The notes beneath the pieces were generated by a model. The model was not told where the DNA came from and did no database searches. It saw only the letters and a list, made by a program, of their open reading frames with translations. Of a stretch of DNA of 56,668 bases, positions 35,488 through 42,993 are shown in pieces. This stretch comes from Clostridia bacterium (GTDB lineage: Bacteria; Bacillota; Clostridia; Oscillospirales; Acutalibacteraceae), in NCBI GenBank assembly GCA_017631955.1, contig JAGBSJ010000013.1:1-56668 (forward strand), given 5' to 3'. Numbering within the stretch: the first letter of the stretch is position 1; the number at the start of each line of letters is the position of its first letter. A program made the position numbers and the translations under genes.

Positions 35488-36027
35488 TTATTCTTCCGTC
35501 TGTTTACCTAAAAATGATGCGGCAACTGACACTAACTTAATTTCTGTCTGGTTTGGCATAATTCCGTTAGTGTTAAGCATAAGCACTACGGCACCTGCAA
35601 CATCGCCACCGCCAATAATAGGGTAAGCAATTCCTGCTTCGCGGTCGCTGTCTTTTAATGGGTAAAGCGCCTTGGTGTCAGGGGATGCCACATAATTTTC
35701 ACGATTTTCAATAAGGTCTTCCAAATCAGTTGAAATACGCTTGTCAATAGCATCTTTTTTTGACATTCCTGATGCAGCAATAACATGGTCACGGTCTGTA
35801 ATAATTACAGGTAAGTTTGTAGCACGATTCAGCACATCTGTATATTGACTTGCAAATTCCGACAATTCGCCAATAGGGGAGTATTTCTTAAAAATAACCT
35901 CTCCATCAGATGCGGTATAAATCTCCAATGGGTCTCCTTCACGTATCCTCATAGTCCTACGAATTTCTTTCGGAATAACAACCCTTCCCAAATCGTCAAT
36001 TCTTCTCACAATCCCAGTTGCTTTCAT
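35488..36027 (-). CDS. spoVT: Stage V sporulation protein T
   Basis: A 179-residue AbrB-family forespore regulator. The N-terminal swapped-hairpin DNA-binding domain is MKATGIVRRIDDLGRVVIPK with IRRTMRIREGDPLEIY. Residues about 56-178 form the GAF-like C-terminal domain (LPVIITDRDHVIAASG). The length equals Bacillus SpoVT. In Bacillus it is made by sigma-G and both activates and represses forespore genes including itself. The leader carries a sigma-G-like promoter and an inverted repeat that includes the AAAGGAG ribosome site. Two decayed partial copies lie 2.4 and 3.8 kb away. Its presence indicates a spore-forming lineage. Confidence 0.95.
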   Translation of the reverse strand: MKATGIVRRIDDLGRVVIPKEIRRTMRIREGDPLEIYTASDGEVIFKKYSPIGELSEFASQYTDVLNRATNLPVIITDRDHVIAASGMSKKDAIDKRISTDLEDLIENRENYVASPDTKALYPLKDSDREAGIAYPIIGGGDVAGAVVLMLNTNGIMPNQTEIKLVSVAASFLGKQTEE

Positions 36028-36036
36028 ATATGCAAA

Positions 36037-36094
36037 AACTCCTTTGTTTATTTTGATAACATTTCTAGTATCTGTAAATAAAGGAGTTTTATTC
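36037..36094 (-). promoter_or_regulatory. spoVT leader: sigma-G-like promoter with nested inverted repeat
   Basis: On the minus strand GAATA (36090-36094), 17 bases, GATACTA (36066-36072) fits the forespore sigma-G pattern GHATR/CATNHTA well. AACTCCTTT between the two boxes is the complement of AAAGGAGTT, which is the ribosome site. If transcription starts from this promoter the first arm is not in the RNA, so the repeat would act as DNA (perhaps a SpoVT operator). Confidence 0.6.
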
Positions 36095-36148
36095 GTTATA
36101 AAAGATTAACGTTAGTTACTTTTGTTAGTTTTTTCAATCATATAAATT

Positions 36149-37963
36149 TTAATGATTGACGGTTAAAAGGATTCCATTTGATAAATCTTCGCGTTCACAA
36201 TTGAAAAGTTGCATAATTTCTTTTGCAAAATCTTCGGCACGGGTTTGATTAATTTTGTGACCCGCAGAAACGCTTGTAGGTATAAATACATTTCCTATAT
36301 AAACATATTTTGGTGTTTTTTGAGGATTTTCTCTGTAATAAGTTCTTAACCTTCCAAGCTCTACAAATGGTTGCCATGCTGAATAGGTCGCAAAAGGACG
36401 GTCTATGTATAAGTACATCCAACTAAATTCGGAAATAATTAATACAGGGTCATTAGGATTGGTTCGTGATTTAATTATATCTAAGTCATCCATGATAGAA
36501 TTATTCCTATTGTAATTCTCTTCTTTTAATAGAAGTCCTGCATATGGTCCTCTTTGCAATTCGATATATTTATTTACATCTACTGTTCTTCCAATTAAAT
36601 ATATACAGCATTGAAAAACAAGTTGCAGGCATATTCCTACACAAAGCAAACCTTGACAAACTTTGCGTAGATTTTTAGTGCTTTTTTCATTAAGTTTAAT
36701 TTCAGTGATAAAATCTTTCAAGAAAAATACACCGGCAATATTACTGATTGTAAGCACCCACATAGTTGACAGATGCAAGTCGGATGCTAAATATTGAATT
36801 ACGTTAGCAATAAGTCCAGGAAGCCACATGCAATAGAAAAGCTTTTTATTCTTATTTTCAGTTAATATGTAACATACAGTTGATATTATTGCAAAAGGCA
36901 AAGAAATTGCGAGACATCGTGAATTTCCTAAAGCACCAATCAAAACACCAACTGTATAAAAAATTGCAAGGGAAAATGAGATGATTACGTAGCAAAGTTT
37001 ATGGCTAAGATTTTTTCTTTTTTTATCATTGAGTAAAACAAAGAAAAAAATAGGCAACAAAAACGGTAGATTCAAACTAATGGTATTGAAGTGTTTTATA
37101 GTTAGCCCAATTTTTTCAACAAATGCCTCTATAGGTGAATTGAAAATATCGTGTCCCTTATCCTCCAAAAGGTATGGAATGTTTTCTAGCAGTTCGATTA
37201 ATGTTCCGCCTGTTACAAAGAAAAACGCAATACTTATTGTTGCAGCAACACAAAGACCTATAAAGAATTTAAAAAATGCTTTTGTACCAAAGAATTTTTC
37301 ACAAAGACTAATTCTTTCTGTAATTTCAAGTGCATCTTCCTGTGAAAGTGTAGAAAGCTTCCTTTTATATTTAACTAATTTTGTGTGCCAGATAATACAT
37401 ACAATAATATATACGCCAAAAAGCATACATTCAAATGGGTTACAAACACAACAACATCCATAGAAAAATCCTGCAACAATATATAGTAATATATTGTTCT
37501 TTTTATAAAGTGTTAACAGTGCGATTGTTAAGAATAATAAAAATAAAGCAAGTAACGAATGATAGTTGGCACTTAAAAATCGAAGAGGTACTTGTGTATA
37601 GAACATCATAGCACCCACAACAGCCCAAAGCTTATTTTTTCTGAAAAAAGCGTATATGCCAATCGAAACAGAAGTATGAATCACAAGATAAAAATATCTT
37701 AAAAACAGAATAATACCTTCAGTTGTGCCTTTTAGTTGCATCCAAACACGAACGGGAATATATAAAAACAAAGAAACAAATTGAGTTAAATGCCACTCGT
37801 CACTAACAAGACTGTCACTATTTATCAATCTGAGAGGAACTGTGGGATAGAGCGATTCGTCGGCAAAGTGGTCGGCACTATAAAGGCATGCAAGGTGCAT
37901 TAGAAGTCCTGCAATCATTGTAGCAATAAAAATCAAATCATATTTATTTAGTTTTTTTCGCAT
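36149..37963 (-). CDS. Polytopic GT-C-like membrane protein, unknown function
   Basis: A 604-residue protein with about 11-12 hydrophobic helices across residues 8-470 and a soluble C-terminal part of about 130 residues. The first extracytoplasmic loop is acidic (DHFADESLYP) and a second has SDEWHLTQ, recalling the Asp/Glu loop of GT-C lipid-sugar transferases. The C-terminal domain (DPVLIISEFSWMYLYIDRPF) is like the tail of such predicted mannosyltransferase-type proteins. No family is certain. GGGGA precedes the ATG. It sits between spoVT and a partial spoVT copy and could be an insertion there; its K/N/I-rich codons look slightly more AT-rich than its neighbours. Confidence 0.6.
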   Translation of the reverse strand: MRKKLNKYDLIFIATMIAGLLMHLACLYSADHFADESLYPTVPLRLINSDSLVSDEWHLTQFVSLFLYIPVRVWMQLKGTTEGIILFLRYFYLVIHTSVSIGIYAFFRKNKLWAVVGAMMFYTQVPLRFLSANYHSLLALFLLFLTIALLTLYKKNNILLYIVAGFFYGCCCVCNPFECMLFGVYIIVCIIWHTKLVKYKRKLSTLSQEDALEITERISLCEKFFGTKAFFKFFIGLCVAATISIAFFFVTGGTLIELLENIPYLLEDKGHDIFNSPIEAFVEKIGLTIKHFNTISLNLPFLLPIFFFVLLNDKKRKNLSHKLCYVIISFSLAIFYTVGVLIGALGNSRCLAISLPFAIISTVCYILTENKNKKLFYCMWLPGLIANVIQYLASDLHLSTMWVLTISNIAGVFFLKDFITEIKLNEKSTKNLRKVCQGLLCVGICLQLVFQCCIYLIGRTVDVNKYIELQRGPYAGLLLKEENYNRNNSIMDDLDIIKSRTNPNDPVLIISEFSWMYLYIDRPFATYSAWQPFVELGRLRTYYRENPQKTPKYVYIGNVFIPTSVSAGHKINQTRAEDFAKEIMQLFNCEREDLSNGILLTVNH

Positions 37964-38059
37964 ATTCAGATTCCCCAGTCTTTACACATATAAAATTTTT
38001 AAAATTGTATTGGATTGTTCACAGAGTTGGGTTCGATTCTGAAATGATTTCGTATAAAA

Positions 38060-38092
38060 TAAAAAGGTGCGCAGCAAATACTACGCACTTTA
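38060..38092 (-). terminator. Terminator-like hairpin on the minus strand
   Basis: Read on the minus strand AAAGTGCG, a 12-base loop, CGCACCTTT and more T follow each other, with one bulge. It would stop transcripts coming from the relict spoVT leader before they reach the GT-C-like gene. Confidence 0.5.
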
Positions 38093-38112
38093 AAAACGCA
38101 CCGCTCTGCTGA

Positions 38113-38219
38113 CGCGAATCAGTATTACACCTATTTCAAGTATGCAAAAAAGATCATGCATTTTTAACATAATAAAAATGCCTACTTAAAATAGGTTAAA
38201 AATATTCAACTGAGTCGCG
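38113..38219. repeat. Nested palindromic element (MITE-like)
   Basis: Three nested inverted repeats: CGCGAATCAG (38113-38122) with CTGAGTCGCG (38210-38219); CCTATTTCAAGTA (38130-38142) with TACTTAAAATAGG (38183-38195); GCATTTTTA (38158-38166) with TAAAAATGC (38173-38181). The element has no ORF and fills most of the 344-base gap between genes. It could be a mobile palindrome or a structured RNA. Confidence 0.5.
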
Positions 38220-38307
38220 ATTTAAGTTTAACATTATATAGTGAGAAAATCAAGGCGTTATAACTGAAAAGTGTAATTTTATTTAATATAGTATTTGATT
38301 ATTTGTC

Positions 38308-38475
38308 TTATATCTGTATGTAAACACTTTTTATCACACTACAAAATCTCATGAAAAGTGTCAATGTTGTCAGTGAGGGGTCTCCTTCTCTTATTCTCAT
38401 TGTTCTTCTAATCTCTTTCGGAATAACAACCCTTCCCAAATCGTCAATTCTTCTCACAATCCCAGTTGCTTTCAT
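38308..38475 (-). pseudogene. Relict 2 of spoVT (DNA-binding domain only)
   Basis: The frame begins MKATGIVRRIDDLGRVVIPK and continues through IRRTMRIREGDP exactly as SpoVT does, then leaves homology (SLTTLTLFMRF) and stops after 56 codons. The GAF-like domain is missing. Sixty-six bases (38414-38479) are identical to 35966-36031 of intact spoVT, while synonymous changes appear just beyond (AGAAGAACA against CGTAGGACT). That pattern suggests gene conversion or a recent patch. A free AbrB-type DNA-binding domain could still be made and compete with SpoVT. Confidence 0.85.
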
Positions 38476-38485
38476 ATATACATTT

Positions 38486-38539
38486 CTCCTTAAATTACAA
38501 ATTGTGTTGTTATTATCTGTAATTTGAGGAGATTTATAC
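38486..38539 (-). promoter_or_regulatory. Leader of spoVT relict 2
   Basis: On the minus strand GTATA (38535-38539), 17 bases, GATAATA (38511-38517): again sigma-G-like. TCTCCTCAAATTACA faces TGTAATTTAAGGAGA (14 of 15 pairs), the latter holding the ribosome site. The leader keeps its form even though the gene body is lost. Confidence 0.55.
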
Positions 38540-38547
38540 TGCGTGAA

Positions 38548-38576
38548 TTTACTTTTTGACTTGAATATGCTATAAT
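38548..38576 (+). promoter_or_regulatory. Promoter for the DUF4259-like gene
   Basis: TTTACT and a perfect TATAAT with 17 bases between, 28 bases ahead of the ATG; it abuts the divergent leader of relict 2. Confidence 0.55.
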
Positions 38577-38604
38577 AATAAAAATACAAAAATGAGGTGA
38601 GTAA

Positions 38605-39681
38605 ATGGGCTCTTGGGGCACCGCTTTATATTCTAACGATACATCAAGTGATGTACGTGATATGTGTAATGAGGTATATCCGTTAGTAGGTATTGAAAAA
38701 GGGACTCAACTGATTTTAGAAGAATATGCGGATATTGTAAATAGCGATATTATAGACAATGACTACGCAGATTTTTGGTTCGCTCTTGCGGATTGGCAAT
38801 GGAAACATGGCATTTTAACCGATGTGATAAAAAGCAAAGCAATCTCTTTGCTTGAATCACACACTGGCATTGATGAATGGGAAGGTGCTGATGTAAAAAA
38901 GCGACTGGCGGTAATGGATAAATTGCTTGACCAGTTAAAAACACCTCAACCTGAAATCAAAATTCCCAAAGCCAAAATCGTAAAACCCAAACACAAACCC
39001 GGTGACATTATTATTGTTCTCACAGGACCGAAAGAAAACGACCCCGAAAATTGGATTTGGAATATCGAAGATTGTGCATATAACTTTATTTATTCACCAG
39101 AAATAGCCGACAAAATTTGCGAAACACTAAATCCCCCTTATGATGCTCATGATAAATATATTGCAATTCTTTGTGTAGGGACAGAAAAAACACCCCATTC
39201 GCAATATGTTGAGGGCATTTATGATGAACATAGTGTTTACGTATTTTATGATTATATTGGCGAACAAAAGCCAACGCTTGATACGCTCCAAACCTGCGGT
39301 TTTGTTCCCAAATATCTACAATATGCAAGTGAAACAGGAACGACCATAGAAACAAGTGGTTGGTGTTATAAACTCCACTTATTCACATATAGTTTTAGAT
39401 TGCCGAAAGATGGTAGTGAACAACTCATAGAGAAAGTCTTTAACAAAGAAGAAGCAAGCCGTTTTTGTGAACTATTCGACAGCAAAAATTATCTTCCCGA
39501 CATTTCTTGGAATATGGAACTGTTCGATGCGTTTGGAGAATTTTTTGAGGAAAAAGCCCGATTGGAAAAAGCAAATATACCATACGATAATCTGCTTGAC
39601 CCCTTAGCTTCAAATCCCGACTTACGACCCAAAAATGAAATTTCTGCAATAATAAAAAAGCAGATTGAAGCTCTTGATTAA
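38605..39681 (+). CDS. DUF4259-like protein
   Basis: A 358-residue soluble protein. The start MGSWGTALYSNDTSSDVRD and the following acidic helix with DYADFWFALADWQWKHG are the DUF4259 pattern (usual form W-G-T-x4-NDT-A-D). The middle (KHKPGDIIIVLTG) begins a second beta-rich domain with no family I know, ending in a charged helical tail. DUF4259 proteins are scattered in accessory DNA and some genomes carry them near toxin-immunity genes, but no toxin lies here. GAGGTGAG is a good ribosome site. It has its own promoter and terminator and sits between two spoVT relicts. Confidence 0.7.
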   Translation: MGSWGTALYSNDTSSDVRDMCNEVYPLVGIEKGTQLILEEYADIVNSDIIDNDYADFWFALADWQWKHGILTDVIKSKAISLLESHTGIDEWEGADVKKRLAVMDKLLDQLKTPQPEIKIPKAKIVKPKHKPGDIIIVLTGPKENDPENWIWNIEDCAYNFIYSPEIADKICETLNPPYDAHDKYIAILCVGTEKTPHSQYVEGIYDEHSVYVFYDYIGEQKPTLDTLQTCGFVPKYLQYASETGTTIETSGWCYKLHLFTYSFRLPKDGSEQLIEKVFNKEEASRFCELFDSKNYLPDISWNMELFDAFGEFFEEKARLEKANIPYDNLLDPLASNPDLRPKNEISAIIKKQIEALD

Positions 39682-39685
39682 CCAC

Positions 39686-39718
39686 AAAAGCGGAGTGAAA
39701 ATTCACTCCGCTTTTGCT
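39686..39718 (+). terminator. Intrinsic terminator after the DUF4259-like gene
   Basis: AAAAGCGGAGTGA and TCACTCCGCTTTT form a 13-pair stem with a four-base loop and a U run. Confidence 0.93.
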
Positions 39719-39768
39719 ATGTATAAAAACCACCAAAAAACCCGTTTTTGACACCAATGCGTTCAGTG

Positions 39769-39820
39769 GGGCAAACCAGCGAAAAGCATAGTGTTTATGC
39801 GGGCTTCAAGCGGTTTGCCC
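39769..39820. repeat. Cruciform-type palindrome beside spoVT relict 3
   Basis: GGGCAAACC (39769-39777) and GGTTTGCCC (39812-39820) enclose a second inverted repeat GCATA/TATGC. It begins 17 bases from where the spoVT homology of relict 3 ends, so it may have caused that truncation. It lies within the 509-base gap that also holds relict 3 and the Mn2+ riboswitch. Confidence 0.5.
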
Positions 39821-39868
39821 TATTATAACACAAGCCTCGATTCTTCTAACTATTCCAGTTGCTTTCAT
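39806..39868 (-). pseudogene. Relict 3 of spoVT (first ten codons)
   Basis: The minus-strand frame reads MKATGIVRRIE and then unrelated residues to a stop after 20 codons. Only about 31 bases of coding homology remain, with several synonymous changes from copies 1 and 2, so it is the oldest copy. AAGGAGA still precedes the ATG. Confidence 0.7.
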
Positions 39869-39878
39869 ATATAAAATC

Positions 39879-39931
39879 TCCTTCAAATTCAAATGTTGAT
39901 ACTATTATTTGTGATTAAAGGGAATTTATAC
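39879..39931 (-). promoter_or_regulatory. Leader of spoVT relict 3
   Basis: On the minus strand GTATA (39927-39931), 17 bases, AATAATA (39903-39909). TTCCCTTT and AAGGAGA are the weakened inverted-repeat arms. Spacing is identical to the leaders of copies 1 and 2. Confidence 0.45.
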
Positions 39932-39990
39932 TGCAATAAAAATTTAAAATTAACAAACAATAAATATTATGTTAAGCACTTTCTTTTTCG

Positions 39991-40019
39991 TTGACACTTT
40001 TCTCAAAATATGGTAAAAT
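39991..40019 (+). promoter_or_regulatory. Promoter of the Mn2+ riboswitch transcript
   Basis: TTGACA and TAAAAT with a 17-base spacer, directly upstream of the riboswitch. Confidence 0.8.
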
Positions 40020-40025
40020 CATTTT

Positions 40026-40139
40026 AATCCCAAGGGGAGTAGCTTTCTACGATAATCAACATAACGCCTTTTGGCTGGTTATCGTGCCTGAATTCAGGTG
40101 GCAAGACCTTCGGCAGTAGTGACTGTGGAAGGTCTTTTT
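40026..40139 (+). ncRNA. yybP-ykoY manganese riboswitch with terminator
   Basis: The conserved 5' core AAGGGGAGTAGC (40032-40043) and the 3' segment GGCAAGACCTTCGG (40100-40113) are the yybP-ykoY motif, with the variable helices GATAATCA...TGGTTATC between. CCCAAGG can close P1 with CCTTCGG. The same AAGACCTTC can instead pair with GAAGGTCTT plus TTTT, an intrinsic terminator. Mn2+ stabilising P1 would thus prevent termination and switch the downstream ATPase on. Known members of the class control Mn2+ exporters in this manner. Confidence 0.92.
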
Positions 40140-40190
40140 AGTATGTATAATTTTATTGCGAAAGCAAAGAAATAAAAAGAGGTGTTTTCT

Positions 40191-42875
40191 ATGAAACATT
40201 ATCTTCATGATGTAAACGAAGTTTTTGCAGAAGTAAAAAGTTCTGAACAGGGCTTAACATCTGCTGAGGCGACTGCACGTCTTGAGGCAAACGGAAAAAA
40301 CAAGTTGGCAGAGGCAAAGAAAGTTTCAATGTTCTCACGCTTTATGGACCAACTTAAAGACCCTATGATTATCATTTTGCTTGTTGCGGCTGTAATTTCT
40401 GCTGTAACAGAAATGATTGAAGCAGGCGGATTTGTAACTCCAACTGACTCAATAATCATTCTTGTTGTTGTTCTTATCAACGCTATTCTCGGTGTTGTTC
40501 AGGAAAGTAAGGCCGAAAAAGCGGTTGAAGCATTACAGAAGATGTCTGCGGCAACTACAAAAGTTCTTCGCGATGGTAAAATCGAAATCGTTAAGAGCGA
40601 AGATTTGGTTGTAGGCGACGTTATTTTGCTTGATGCTGGCGACGCTATTCCTGCTGATTGCCGTATTTTTGAGTGTGCAAGTATGAAAATTGAAGAAGCA
40701 GCACTCACAGGTGAGTCTGTTCCTGTAACAAAGCTTGTTAATGCTCTTATGGGTAAAAACGATAGCGACGAAGTAGCTCTTGGCGACCGTAAGAATATGG
40801 CGTATATGGGTTCAACTCTTGTTTACGGACGCGGTAAAGCAGTTGTAGTTGCTACTGGCATGGACACTGAAATGGGTAAAATTGCAAACGCTATTACCCT
40901 TGCAGAAGAAGGCAAAACTCCACTTGAAATCAAACTTGAACAGCTTTCAAAAGTTCTTACAAAGCTTGTTATTGGCGTTTGTGTAATTATTTTCGCATAC
41001 AATATTATTACACAGATTTTTATTGGCGGAAGTACAGATTATTTCAATGTTGCACTTCATTCGTTTATCACCGCAATCGCACTTGCAGTTGCTGCAATTC
41101 CTGAAGGTCTTGTTGCGGTTATGACAATCGTTCTTTCTATCGGCGTTACAAATATGTCAAAGAAGAATGCTATTATTCGTAAAATGACAGCCGTTGAAAC
41201 TCTCGGTTGTACTCAGATTATCTGTTCAGATAAAACAGGTACTCTCACACAGAATGTTATGACAGTTGTTGACCACTATGCTCCAAATGAAGAGCAGTTG
41301 GCAACAGCAATGGCTCTTTGCACAAATGCAGATGTTGATGAAAACGGTAAGGGTACAGGCGAGCCAGACGAAGTAGCTCTTATTAACTATGCCGCAACTC
41401 TTACTCTTCCAAAAGCATCACTTGTTGAAAAATACCCACGCGTTGGCGAAGTTCCATTCGACTCAGGTCGTAAGATGATGTCAACAGTTCATCAACAGGG
41501 TAAAAACTTTGTTCAGTTCACAAAGGGTGCTCCTGACGAAATTCTTAAGAAGTGCACACACGCTGATATCAACGGCGAAATCTTTGAAATGAACGACGAA
41601 ATTCGTGCAAAGATTATGGAAGAAAATACAAGAATGGGTAACAAAGCTCTTCGTGTATTTGCGGTTGCATACAAAACTTATGATGCAGAGCCATCAGCAT
41701 ATGATTCAGAATCACTTGAATTTGATATGACATTTATCGGTCTTACAGGTATGATTGACCCTGTTCGTCCTGAAGTTAAAGATGCTATTGTTGAGTGCCG
41801 TGGCGCAGGTATCAAACCAATTATGATTACAGGCGACCACATTAATACTGCAAAGGCAATCGCACGTGAACTTGGTATTCTTACTGATGATAGTCAGGCA
41901 ATGATGGGCGCAGATATTGATAAGTATTCAGATGAAGAGTTTGAAGCAATCGTTGAAAATATCTGTGTTTACGCTCGTGTTCAGCCAGAACACAAAACTA
42001 GAATTGTTAACGCTTGGAGAAGCAAGGGTTACGTTACTGCTATGACAGGCGACGGTGTTAACGATGCTCCATCTATCAAGAGCGCAGACATCGGCGTTGG
42101 TATGGGTATTACAGGTACTGACGTTACAAAGAACGTTGCAGATATGGTTCTTGCAGACGATAACTTTGCAACAATCGTTTCTGCAGTTGGTGAAGGCAGA
42201 AGAATTTACGATAACATCCGTAAAGCAATTCAATTCCTTCTCGGTTCAAACCTTTCAGAAGTTGTTTCAATCTTCTTTGCAACCATTATGAACTTTACAA
42301 TTCTCCGTGCGCCACATCTTCTTTTCATTAACCTTGTAACAGACTGCTTCCCAGCACTTGCTCTTGGTCTTGAAAAACCAGAAGAAAACATTATGAGAAG
42401 AAAGCCAAGAAGTAAAAATGACGGCATCTTCGCAGGCGGACTTGGTTTTGACTGTTTCTATCAAGGCGTAATCGTATCAATCCTTACAGTTATTGCATTC
42501 TATATTGGTGAATATATTGAAACAGGCCACCTTGTTCTTCGTAATATTGCAGATAGTGAAGACGGTATGACAATGGCATTCTTTACAATGGCTATGTGCG
42601 AAATCTTCCACTCATTCAATATGCGTTCACAGCGTGGTTCAGCAGTTGCAATGCTCTTTAAGGGTCATCACAACATCGCTCTTTATGGCGCTATGATTGG
42701 TTCATTCCTTCTTACAACAGCAGTTGTTGAAGTTAAGTTCCTTGCAGATATGTTCGAGTTCACACAGCTTTCAGCACTTGAATATGCAATCTCTCTCGGC
42801 CTTGCATTCCTTATCATTCCAATCGTTGAATGTGTTAAAGCAATTCAAAGAGCAGTAGATAAAAACAAAGAATAA
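40191..42875 (+). CDS. P2-type cation-transporting ATPase, probable Mn2+ (or Ca2+) exporter
   Basis: An 894-residue P-type ATPase of the calcium-pump type in the cytoplasmic membrane. The N-terminal domain is cation-ATPase-N like. The actuator motif is TGES (AALTGESVPVTK), M4 has AVAAIPEGLVAVM with the ion-binding Glu, the phosphorylation site is CSDKTGTLTQNVM, and the hinge is MTGDGVNDAPSIKSADIGVGMG. M5-M6 keep NLSEVV and N-L-V-T-D. The start is the ATG eight bases after AGAGGTG. The riboswitch upstream argues for Mn2+ export, as reported for the riboswitch-controlled P-type ATPase of Lactococcus; Ca2+ transport is also possible. Confidence 0.93.
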   Translation: MKHYLHDVNEVFAEVKSSEQGLTSAEATARLEANGKNKLAEAKKVSMFSRFMDQLKDPMIIILLVAAVISAVTEMIEAGGFVTPTDSIIILVVVLINAILGVVQESKAEKAVEALQKMSAATTKVLRDGKIEIVKSEDLVVGDVILLDAGDAIPADCRIFECASMKIEEAALTGESVPVTKLVNALMGKNDSDEVALGDRKNMAYMGSTLVYGRGKAVVVATGMDTEMGKIANAITLAEEGKTPLEIKLEQLSKVLTKLVIGVCVIIFAYNIITQIFIGGSTDYFNVALHSFITAIALAVAAIPEGLVAVMTIVLSIGVTNMSKKNAIIRKMTAVETLGCTQIICSDKTGTLTQNVMTVVDHYAPNEEQLATAMALCTNADVDENGKGTGEPDEVALINYAATLTLPKASLVEKYPRVGEVPFDSGRKMMSTVHQQGKNFVQFTKGAPDEILKKCTHADINGEIFEMNDEIRAKIMEENTRMGNKALRVFAVAYKTYDAEPSAYDSESLEFDMTFIGLTGMIDPVRPEVKDAIVECRGAGIKPIMITGDHINTAKAIARELGILTDDSQAMMGADIDKYSDEEFEAIVENICVYARVQPEHKTRIVNAWRSKGYVTAMTGDGVNDAPSIKSADIGVGMGITGTDVTKNVADMVLADDNFATIVSAVGEGRRIYDNIRKAIQFLLGSNLSEVVSIFFATIMNFTILRAPHLLFINLVTDCFPALALGLEKPEENIMRRKPRSKNDGIFAGGLGFDCFYQGVIVSILTVIAFYIGEYIETGHLVLRNIADSEDGMTMAFFTMAMCEIFHSFNMRSQRGSAVAMLFKGHHNIALYGAMIGSFLLTTAVVEVKFLADMFEFTQLSALEYAISLGLAFLIIPIVECVKAIQRAVDKNKE

Positions 42876-42888
42876 AGATAATTAAAAT

Positions 42889-42921
42889 AAAAGACCACCA
42901 ATTCGACTTGGTGGTCTTTTT
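42889..42921 (+). terminator. Intrinsic terminator after the cation ATPase
   Basis: AAAAGACCACCA, an eight-base loop, TGGTGGTCTTTTT. Strong stem and U run. Confidence 0.93.
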
Positions 42922-42939
42922 GCATTTTGCACTTTTTTG

Positions 42940-42968
42940 TTGACTTTGACACCTATAAATTCTATAAT
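42940..42968 (+). promoter_or_regulatory. Promoter for the RING-like / murT operon
   Basis: TTGACT and a perfect TATAAT with a 17-base spacer, 25 bases before the chosen ATG. Confidence 0.75.
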
Positions 42969-42993
42969 TATTTTATAGAAAGGTGAGATGTTT

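Noticed and set aside
38000-38060. GGTTCGATTC near 38030 as part of a tRNA or tmRNA
   Set aside because: The flanking bases do not form a T-arm stem and no acceptor, anticodon or D arm can be placed.
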